A stretch of DNA of 64,000 nt from NCBI GenBank assembly GCA_013397865.1, contig VZTI01003934.1, positions 1,062,710 through 1,126,709 on the forward strand, written 5' to 3'. A program made the position numbers and the translations under genes. Shown piece by piece: positions 45,901 through 57,900 of the stretch (the stretch's first letter is position 1; each line of letters opens with the position of its first letter). The notes under the pieces are model-generated. The model ran no database searches. It saw nothing but the letters and a program-made list of their open reading frames with translations, and was not told the DNA's origin. Origin of the DNA: Struthidea cinerea (taxonomy: Eukaryota; Chordata; Aves; Passeriformes; Corcoracidae).

Positions 45901-48900
45901 CATGTATCAAGAAGAGAACATGACAAATTACTATTTCATCTTGCAACCAAAACCCCCAAAAGATAATGGAACTGGTCAGTGCTAGGTGGGACTGGTTTAT
46001 TTTTAATCTGATTGATTACTTTTTTTAGACAGAAAAACTTAGGAATAGAGAAGGTATTATGAGTCTTTAAGGACTGCAAAAAATCATCAAAAATCAGGTA
46101 AAGATTGTCAGATAGGTGTGGTTGATGCCATGTACAAATAATGGCATCACATTCTCTCCCATGCTCTTCTGTTTCACCATAATCTAAGTCTTATAAATTT
46201 ACCTCTTCTACAGAAGGATTTCTTCTGAATAATAGGGCATACCTATATGAAAGATCATCTCTCATTTTAGGACAAGTGGCACTCTGGTTGGAGTTAAAGT
46301 GCTCAGTATGAGCACAATAGCTTTTCTTGCTCAAGGGAAGTTCTTTTGAAGGACCCATCGCTACTCCCAGTGGGGAACAAGGCTTTTGTCACACTAAGTT
46401 TCCTCTCCTATTCAGGGCACAGATGCTTTTTCCATAACCACTGTCTTCTTGACAGTAACAATACAACCTAGTCATTAACAAGGGGGTCTTGACAGCAGCT
46501 TCATATCACTAAATGATGTTCAAACATCTTACATTTCTGGTGAATATCAAGTGAATTGGGTGGGTTTTGTTTGGTTTTTTTTGAGAGTGAAACTGAAATG
46601 AAACATAGAGCTGCCTAATACAACTTGCTATGCTAATCCCTAGAAGTCATGGTCTTTGCCTACCATGGAAATTTACTGGACAAATGAAGTACTTTAGAGT
46701 CCTTCTTGTTTTGCTCTTCAACAACATGGGGACTACAAATGCAACGTGGAGGAAGAGGCATTGGGCAGGGAGACAGGTCTGGGTATACCTCACCTCTTTT
46801 ACGTGTCCCGGGATGCATTGTGCTGTTCAGGTATGTCACTGTACTCTTCTTGCGCTGCAGGGAAGAATGGAACAATTTCTGTTAGGGAACATTTCTGGCA
46901 ATAACTATATGAAGTAGCTGAGGAACAGCACAGTAAGTACTAAGTGAGATTACTTAGTGGCTTTTGTGTTTTCTGAAGCATGCCTTCAGAAAGGTTAGCT
47001 TTTTTACACTGCTTCTGACATCTGAACTGCTTTAGGCTGATACACAAGCTGACCAACACACACTGCCATTTGACGTCCGCTTTATAAAGGAGAAGGCAGA
47101 AAAAGACGTAAGTACTAGAAGAACACCCCAATGTATTTACTATTTAAAAATCTGAGGGTCATGTCATTGCAATGGCTTTTTGAACTATAAATGATAGCTT
47201 GCCTTTCTAGTTAGAACTGAGAAAGCTTAGAAGGTAGCAAGATGTTAGAAAGACACTCAAGATCAGAATGAAAATACCAGCATCCCCCAGCAAAAAATTA
47301 ATACCTCAGGCTCAAAAACGGCTCCACTGTACACTGGATTTGCTGTTGTTCTTCTTTTCCTCTCTTGTCGCTTACTTTGGATTTCTTGTAAAACAAAACA
47401 TTCAGGTTAGAAAACAATGGATCTCAGAAATTATATAAAGTCCTCAGAATTCAGTTTGCATGTGAGAAGAGCTGTAAAGATTTCTACAGAGGGCCAATCA
47501 TTCCCAGTATAAGCAACTGTGTTATACTTTTAACTTCTGAAAGTTTGAAAAATAACAGCTGACAAGGAATACAAATACAGTGCTCAAGTAACTAATGAAA
47601 TGATTGCCTTCTTCTCACTGAGTAGTCCATGACTAAGACATTTTAAACTCATGGTAAGTATAACTGAGATCTTAAAAAAAAGCCTCTGGTAACCTTGCTG
47701 ATACTTAAAAACACAGTACAGGAATATGCAAGCCATTGAAATTATAGGCTGTCTTTCAAGATATAGGATTAGAAGTTTAAATTATAAATCAAATTATAAT
47801 CCATTAACTCATTCAGTACAAATTACGGCCCCATGAAATAATGAAATAAATGAAAAAATCTAGACATAGGTTACAGTAAAATTATCCACGGCGTATCTTT
47901 GCAGATACAGGGATTGTCCAGAAGGCATTGGTGTTGCCACAGATTTCTTTCCTACCATCAGAGCATACACTTTCTTCCCAACCTCTGCTCTCTGTTGCAT
48001 AAATAAGTGCTTTGTTTCAATGTTATAAGAGGAACAAAAAAGTATGCACAACAAACTAAGTTAGATCAAGAGTACAGACACCCCAAAGGTACTACTGTGC
48101 AAGAAAATACTGCATTTAATACAAGAAATATTTTGGAACCCAATTTCCAATTCAGAAAGACCATGAAATCAGGAGCTCAAGAACCAACCTAAGACATTTT
48201 TCCTACCTTCCAGGTGGTCATGAGTAACTAGTCCCAGAGACACCATGAAGGCAAGTTTCTGTGAGGGGAGAGAAAAAAGATCATGAAAAGTACAGCTGTT
48301 AGGATGAGTTATGTCATTTAGGCCCTTTAAAGGCAATTGATCAGTAACTAAGCACCAAAAATATTTTTAGTAAAGCTTTGCTTCTATACATTGCTTTTCA
48401 TTCATGTATGTCAAACTTCTTGAAAGAGGACAGACAAGAGTCCCATTTTCTAGATGGGAACCTAGACTGAGATACTGGGAAATGCCCATTGCTCATGATC
48501 ACGCACTTGGCAGAGCTGGGAACAAGACAGCAGTTTCTTTACTTCCATTCCAGCACTGAACTGACTATTAGAAAATACCAACACAATTCAATTGCCGGAA
48601 AAATATTGCTAGTTTAAGATCATTTTCCATCTATTGTGAAGTACAAGGAGCCAACTCTAGCTTAGACTTGCTATTTGCTGAGGGCTATGGCTTTCTTAGA
48701 GGATTCTAATTTTAATGCAGGAAATGCAGAGACATGTAAAAATCAGAATTTTGTTGTATAACTGACAACAGTTAGAGCTCACACAACAGTCAATTTGAAT
48801 CCATCTACAGAAACAAATGTAGCAGAGCATTTAGCTGTAATCAGTTCCAAAGCTCTTCATGGCAGAAAGGCTTTAAGAAATGCCCATTCTGTCCTCTCTT

Positions 48901-51900
48901 TCACCCCAAACTAAACCGGACTAAAACACGAGCAGAATGTGAATATATGTGACTCTTTCCATGCTGCTCACTAGAGTAGAAATATTTTATAAAGCAAAAC
49001 AAACATTTCTTCAGCTTTGAGAATAACTCCAGAGTCTAAAACCGCAAAGGAATGGAAATCAACACTGTAATCTAAACCCCTCTTTGAAGGAAGTATCACA
49101 GAGAAACGACGATCTTCTAACTTACAAAAGACTCAGAAGCCAAATGCATTCCAGAACTGAAAAAAGCAATGCACTATATGTATTTAGATTTCTTATTCTG
49201 TACTCTTATCAACTACTGCTGTCCAACAGGAACATATGGAATGTTAAAGGTAAGAAGTCTTGAGGGAACAGAGGGGAAAAAAATATTTTCTGAAGGACAG
49301 TGTCCTTTTTTTTTCCTTAAAAGAAAGCTCTGGGTATGTTCTGATACCTGTGGATTTTCTTCTCGTTTTGGCTTCGGTGCAGCAGGTGGAGTAACAGTAC
49401 GACTTTCTGTTTGCTTCTCTTCTGTTTCCACATGTGGTTTAATAGTCTGAAAGAAAGCAGTGTTTCATTCAGTGATAAGAATGACTTTTTTTACTTTGAC
49501 TATTAAGGCAAAACAAATACTCTCGCAGATACAGGAGAAAAAACGTTTAGAGCTGGCAGTGTACTAACAAAGACTTAATTGAGGAATCTGATGTGAGAGG
49601 AATGTTAAATAAGGTATTTTCATTTAACAAAGAACGAAACAGCCTTGTCACCAATCCAGAACCCCACACAGCCTACAAGATATAACAGTGATTTTAAGAG
49701 TTAACTTTGTTACAGAAATCACCAGAATGTATGGGAATAACAGACACTTCAAGAAAACTCATCCCATCAAGGCTTCCACCTAGAAACCATTCTGCATGGC
49801 ACATACATTTTGTACTTCTCACTCCTCAGTCTTCGTATTTCACAGAATTATGAATGGCTCAAAAACTGTCTCTCTGAATCCCTCAATCTCAGATATTTCG
49901 GAAGCTTTTTTCTCTTTTCAAGTCATAAATCTTCTGAGTGACATTCTGCAGCCTATAGCATGGATGTTGAGGCTATAAACTGAGTGAGGTAAGCTACAGA
50001 GAGACAAACTTTTCCTTTTATGATATGGAGAAACTATACAGAAAAATTCATGTATTATTGAACCACCACCATTCTTCTGTGTTTTTCTGTAGTTGCCAGT
50101 AAGTATTCAAGAGCAAATGAATATTGCTGACATCAAAAGGAACAGGCATCAAAAGTCGAGTATTGTAGAAGTACAACTTCAAATCACATGAAAAGGACAC
50201 ACATTGCTGAGTAACTTGTGGAACAGCCCTGAGGTACACAAGAACCTACTCTTGAGACTTCACAGGCAGAACTGAGCATGAGCACATCTTTCATGCACAT
50301 GATTTTCATAGTCTCCATAAGTATTTCAAAAGCAGAAAGAAGGTAACTTCAAGGCACACTCGTCTAGGAAAGACTTATAAGTGACATATATACTACTATT
50401 ATCTCTATAAATTACATAAATATTATGTATTATAGTATGTAATATAGTATACAGTGTTACACAATTACTAACATACAATATACAAAAGAGTTAAAAGTAA
50501 ATCAGAATATTGCTTTACTTGAATGGACTGGCAAGGACTCTCAGCTGCAATCCACACATCTGTTTGACTTCGGTAAATTTATTTTACAGAAGTATTTTCT
50601 GGAGAGAGACTTTAAAACTAAACATACAGAATTCTCTGCTTCTGAGGGTCTCCTTTCCGCTCATTCAATCCAATTTAGACACAGGGAACTATCAGACTTC
50701 AGAAGCTGAGTGAGACTATTTTGCCTCCAATCACAAGATCGCTAGATCAAGGGATCATGGAAGAAATGGCTACATTTATCCTACTAAATATCCCTACAAT
50801 TTTGTGCAATTTTTACCTTTCACATAACCACCCTTTGAAAAACAAAAGGGCTTGATATGAAGATGGATTTCAGCTTGTACTTGTTCTCCAAGATATTAGT
50901 CAAACCCTGCAATGTAGCTGACGTTTAAACAGTACAGGGAACATAAAAACACTGAAGCAGGAGAAAAAGGTGCCAATATTAGAGGAAATAGTAACTTCTA
51001 TCCCAAGAGCTGCAAGTCATTCCATAATTTGTACTGCCATTGTAACATGAATATCTCCAGCATCCACTGAAAACTCCCTGGTTGTCGTTCTCTCCAAACC
51101 TGCACAGTAAAGCGATAAACCCAGTATATTGCATTAGTAGACACTTTATCTGTACCTGTTTTTCAATGTTTGGTTTGCTGATCTGTACAGCCTGAGGTCC
51201 AGCGAGCCTGGTACCGGGTGCTGCTATCACGATGCTGGTGAGCTGTGCCATAGGGAAAGTTTTGGCTATGGTTGCTGTCTGCCCGTTAACTACACGAACT
51301 GGATGTATGGAGTTCTGAGAGTTGGGTAAAGAGGTGGGTGTGAACTTTGTTGTCAACATCACAGGCCTCTGAATAAGCTGAGGAGCTGCAAGCATTGGAG
51401 GAGGTGCAGGGGCAATAGGAATGTTATTTTGGGCAACTGGTTTAGGTCGAACCTACAAAAATAAAAGAAGAAAAAGAGAGAGAAAAAAAAAGAGATTTGT
51501 ATATCAGTATTTCAGCTCAAATTTTTACTAAGTCTTTCCATTCATCCTGTATAATCTGAAGGAGGCTGCTTGATTTTTTTTAGATAATGTAATTTTAGCA
51601 TACTGTCCTAAGTATGTTAAGAGAAAAAAGCACCACATTTTCAAGCCTACTTACATAAAACCCATCCATAACATTTGCATATATAGTCACTGTCCCTGAA
51701 ATGGTATTTGGATGCACAGACACTTACACTGAATGTTTATTGCCAAATGCCTTACCGTATCTAAATTAACATCTTGGTTTTACAAGCCAAAAAACCCATG
51801 TAATATTTACAGGCACAGCTGAGGTGCTCATGTTAAAAGTGTTTCATGGCTTTGTAATGAACCTCCAAGAAGTTATGAACAGTTGGCTGTGCCCTGAAAC

Positions 51901-54900
51901 AAGTAATTATTTTTTTCAGCAAATACCTGTTATCTTTGTCAACTCTATAGCTTATTTAGATACCTGCACAACCAATCTTGATAAGCCAAAAAAGTGACAA
52001 GATTATATATTAATCCCTTACTGAAAGTGATGAAGGTACAGGTAAGTGCAGTCATTTCTCTTATTTCACAAGAAAAGAGCCACAAGAATCTTCCAAAACT
52101 CCATCACCAATACCTGCTTATTTCTTGTCCTCATTGTTAAGTTTGTACTCAACAATGGACTTATCATTACAGAGTACAGAAGTAAAGCACATTACTTTAA
52201 AAGTAAAGCTCTTCTTTTCCTTGTTTGATTCCTATTGTCCTATCCACCATTAATACTCCATAAAGCATTTTACCATGAAAAACTAGGTCACATTCCAACA
52301 GATCTCACCGTACTCAAATCTTAATCAGATACCAGCCTTTACTTTCCTTTCTCACTTTGCAAAAGATCTAGACTTTTATTCACAGCACCACATATTTCAT
52401 ACAAATTAACTAGTTCATCCAAGATTTTTTTTTTTTTTTTGTTACATAAAGAAGCAATCTCTGTTCTTCCCAAACCATGAAGAAAAAAGTAAACCACAAG
52501 TTTTACTACTCATCTGAAAACAGAGGTCACTCTGCCTTGCAATACAGAAATACTTGGGAATAATCTAGAGACATCTCATTTTTCCCTTTTTTTGCTCATG
52601 AGCAGCAAGCAACAATTAGAGCGATTTAAGGCCTTGGGTGATGCTTTGATTTTGATGACACCTATTCCATGAGTTTGACTCATTTGATGCAAACAGGATC
52701 ATACACAAATGATATAATCATCATACACAAATTTCATAACCACAATCTCATACAGGCTGGAAGGCAGCTGAGGAGGTCTCTAATTTGACCTCCTGCTCAG
52801 AGCAGGGCCAACACTAAATGCAGACTGGGTGGCTCAAGGCTTTGTCCAGATAAGTCTTGTAAAACTTCAAGGACGGAGCTTTCACAACATGTCTGGGAAG
52901 CCTCTTCCACTCCTAATTGTCCTCAAAGAGAGAAGTGTTTCCTTATATGCAGTCTAAGACTTCCCTGTTCCAATTTAGGAGCATTGCCTCTAATATTCCT
53001 GCCAAGCACCAATGTCTCCAGCTTCTTGTTTATTTCCTTGCTGATACTGGAAGTAACACTGCTGTTAGGGTCTCTCCAAAGCCTCTTCTCCAAACTGGAA
53101 AAGACCAGATTCCTTGGCCTCTCCTTACAGGTCATATATTCCTACCCCTGCTTCCCCCACAGCTATCTTAGTGGCCTTCCTTCCCATGCTTCATTCAAAT
53201 TTATCAGCCAGGGTTTCCAGAACTGCAGGGTGTTTATCGGACTCAGTTTTATGACTGCTGAGATAAGGTGGATAATCTCTTCCCTGAATCTACTGGCTGT
53301 GATCCTGTTGATACAGGTCAATATGCTGGTAGGTTTCTTTGCTGTTAGGGCACAACACTCATTTAGCTACTGTCGAACAAGACCTTTTAAGATGTGCAGC
53401 TCCTCAGCTAATCAGTCCCCAGCCTGTACCTGTGCAGGGGGTTAGTCCATCCCAAGCACAAGACTTTGCCTTTTTTCATGCTGAGGCTCAAGAAATTCCT
53501 GCTGGCCCCTTCCTTTACCTTGTCTAGGGCTCTCTGCATGTCAGCACTGCCCTGAAGAACACTGACTGCATCCTCAAAGTTGGTATCATCTGCAAACCTG
53601 TTGAGGATGGATTGTCTTCTCCAGCACATCAGCAATAAACACCAACACAATGTTCATCAAAAGTCTCTCCTATCTATGCTATAATTAAGTTCCTCCTTCT
53701 GTTGTTTGTTCTCTGTATACTCACCTGTGGAAGAAAATTTGGACGAGGAGTAAGTCTGGGAGGAGGGATGAACTGCGGCACTTTTATGGGTTGAGGCGTA
53801 GCCTGAACCTGCTGTAAGAACATGAGAAAGCTCAGTAAGAGATAAGAGGAAAATTAAGCTTTGAAGCTGTTCACCAAAATCAACAGCCTGAATGTGCTTT
53901 CAGACCTGATGTCCTCGGTTTTCACTCTGTAAATAATTTTTCACAGCAAGAGGTTCCACATTAGAAATGTATTAAAGACAGAACTAAACCTTACTTTCTA
54001 GATCCTACATACCTTGCTTCACAAATTGCAGGCATATTTCCTTTTAGTTCAGCTGTACTAACTACAGTGCTCTGCAGTCTAAAACCATTTCATTTGATGA
54101 TAATAAAAACTCATATTTGTTTTAATCATTAAAAAATGACATTACAACAGACAGAAAATAATAACATACTTTGATATCCAGCTATATGAACTATGGTCTT
54201 TTCATAGTGAATGGCATACAGAAGAATGAGAGAACATCTCATGCAAACAGTAAAGATCTGGAATTTAGCAATATTAATGACACTATGAGGGGCTCTACTT
54301 CTACAGTTTGAAGTTTTCAAAAGTAGGCCATTCATTTAAAACAATTAAGATCTGATTTTAAGGAAACCTAAGTACTTCCCTGTGTAACTCAAATCAGCTG
54401 CATGGAGCTGCCACATGATTAACCACTGAACAGCACTACCAGCTACCCTGAGTACCTGGGGAGAGCCTCTGAAATTAATGTCAATGTTATTTTACACTCT
54501 CCTATACTTCTGTCCACTCACGTAAGATTGCAATTTTCTTCAAAAAGGTCTTGTACTGATTAATTAATGCTCAGAACAATATTCTAATATTTTTGATGAA
54601 ATTTGCTACAGAAACATAAATCATGGACTAGTATTAAAACAGAATTACCTCCTCAAATCTAAGTTATTCAGCAAAGAAATGAAGCACAGACACAAAGGAC
54701 AGATGAGAATGGCGCAAGGGATGACACAGGAAAAAAGAATAGTAGAAAAAACTCTACTCAAATAGTCTTTTCTATTCTGATCACAAACATAATGCCTCAT
54801 TAGGAAGCAAAATTACTTCCATTTACATTATTAAACTGTATTTTAATAAATATAGATATAATAAATATAGATAAACTGGATTTATGTTTAATAAAGCCAT

Positions 54901-57900
54901 AGCCTTTGCTTCATAAGTAAAATTTCCTTGTCATGTTGTTATATAATTAATGCCTGGTTTGCAGACCAAGAAGCCTATATAATCCAATTCTGAAACACTG
55001 GTTCTTTTATTTCTAGGTGGCTAACTATTCTGGAAAAGACTGTGTGATGTAGCCAAACCACAAAATTTGTATTTCCAAAATACATGTTTTTAAAGAAACA
55101 GCATCTGTTTATGTGTTTGAAAAACTGTTGAGTGAAGACATGGTAGTGGTCAGACTTAAGGGATGTGTCTAACACCGGAGACTTTATCATGCAAAGAGAA
55201 CAAATCCTAAAATGAAGACCCAAGTTTATCAAATGAAGAAAGTCTGACATCTTGTTTGCCTAAGAAAAGAGTAGGAATTCTGCAGAACACAGCCATACAG
55301 ATTCAGTAAGGGCAAAACAATCACTACTGCACTACTGCCCCATGACTACAGTTACTAACAGGGGAAACTTTACACAGAGGTGATGACAGCACTGATTTAA
55401 TTCTATAAAGCAAAACAGTAGAAACAACCTACATGGAGAGAAAATGTTTTTCTTGTAGACTATCACTTCAGTAATGTCAGCTAGTGAAGACACACAACAT
55501 GTCCCTACTATCCTCCTTTCTGTGTGAAACCCTGACTTATTTTTTTCCAATAACCCTCTCGTTAACCAAACCCATACATATCTGCAGGGCAAACACACGA
55601 AACGCTTACCAAAGTTACTGTGTTTTTTGTCACTATTTGGACTGCCTCAGCTCCTGGCCCAGTGACCTTATTTGTTGTCTGGAGGTTGACTGGTGCATTC
55701 TGCGCATCAGTGCTGAGGACTGCTTTCTGATTGTTGTTGATAGCAGTAACCATGGCAATGGTAGGTCTCTGACCCACAACAGAGGCAGGCATGGTCGCAG
55801 TTGCTGCTTTCAAGACGAGAGGTAGTGTCTTAGTGGTGATCATAGAAGCTGTAGTTACAGTTTTCTAAGGGAAACAGAAAATACACTGTAAGAGACAGAG
55901 ACACTCCGTATCAGACAGGACGTGGGTTGGTTAGTCAGAAACAATAGACAGCATGAGAAAGAAAAGGCAGCTCTGAGCCTATCTACCTGCTGTTCAGACA
56001 AGCACATTATCTTACGCCTATAAAAATGGATAGCTAGAAAGCATTCTCATTTGAGGCACCTGTTTGGTCTGTTTTAATCACCTGCAGCGTTGCAGATTGA
56101 ATCAAAACAAATTCCTGAGAAAATTACAATTGTTAGTAGCAGCATATGCATTTTAGATCTTTCAGTTTCATATTGCTTCCAAACACGCACTGACAATATC
56201 AAACCTATAAGGTGAAGGTTTATGAAACGCAGCAGCAAACTAGCTTCTCACCAAGTAAAACTCTTATTTTCAAATGGAAACTGTAGTTATAGTGATCCTC
56301 ACAATCAGAGAAAGAGGGGGAAAAACATTCATAAGTTGGTTTCTTTAAAAACAAAAATATATTTTTATTTTGGGCATCCCAGTTTCAGCTTTAGTGACAC
56401 ATACAGTTATCCTGCACTGAACTTCCTTTCCTAAGAACATCAATAGGGTTGTCCTGAAGTTGTGAGAGCTGGCTGTTAGTCTGTCCAGCTGCAGGCAATT
56501 AAGTTTAACTTCTGTGGAATGGGCTAGTTTTGGAACATACATTTGACACCATGATTGCTCTTGGCCTGTTTTAAAAAGAGTGGTTTTGAATCATGTAACA
56601 CCAGCATTTATCTGAAATGCCTCAATACATCATGTCCAAAATTCCACAGTTAAAGCAACTACCATTTCACAGTTTTGTTTTAAAATGTACTGTCTTCCAA
56701 ATGCTAAGGAAAATGGACATTACAAATCTCATTCAAAAAGCAACAAGGTGAGCGTCTCCATATAAAACCAGAACAGGATGCAAACAGAAAACTCATGACA
56801 AGTGACACTCGACAGAAGGGCAAATGATCTTATTTCTTTTCTCCTTGGTGTAAAAAATCCATTGCACCAACGGCACTGCATCTTCAAAACTTCAGTGGCA
56901 TGAAAGGCTCTTAGTACTAAACAGCCACCATTCCCTCCTGATGTCAGCTCTAGGTTCTACAGAGGAAAAAACGGAAAACCAGGCATCAGGCAGTCTTTGT
57001 GTTCTGAACATGCCTGACTTAGACTACTTGATTTTAATCATATAAGACCTTTATCTTTTTTTCTAATAAAATAATATATTTCCAGTTGGATTCTTCAGTA
57101 TTTTCACCAATACTGTTCCCTTAAACAGAAACACAGTTTACCTTCACACCTCTAATTTCATAATAATTAAACTATGTCCCCTAACTGTTAATTATGCACA
57201 AGTGTGAAAAAATTCACTGTATAATGCCAAATCAAAGGATAATTTATGCTTCAGTTTTAAACATTTATGAAAAATCCAGACCTAATTAAATTTTCCTTGT
57301 TGCAACACAAATTTCTTAACTTTTTATCTGAGATCTAAGAGCTTATCGACCTCTGCTGCACCTTCCCCAAAGAAGAGGCTCCATTCCTATAATGCAGTAA
57401 CGTTATTCAAGCTTTTCCAATGAGATGTAACGTGGTACCATTTTCACAAGCATTACATTCAGCCATAAACGTTTTCAAGAAAGGTGTAATCAATCATGTA
57501 ATACAAGACTGTGACTCTTTCAAGGGGTTCTATTAACTCTGCAAGTACTCAGAGTACAGTTTCAGTCAGAAGATCACAGAGCTTGAATATCCCTGTTACT
57601 TTGCTGAGCATTAATTAGATAGCTTATTCTAAAAAGTAGTCAATGCATTAATTCATACTGAAGGGGCATTCATAGAAAGTCTGCATTATTGCACATAGTA
57701 TTGCAGTAATATGACCTTTTAGCAGGCTTGTTGCTTATGAAAATTTTAAAAGCCCTTCTTACTGGACATATTATATATATTAAAATGCCACTGTTAATTA
57801 TGGCATATATACCTTGATTACTCTGAAAACAATTATTGAAAGCATTCTCTGTACTGACACAGCCTTGAAAAATGTGTTATTTACAAAAGCAGGCAAGAAA

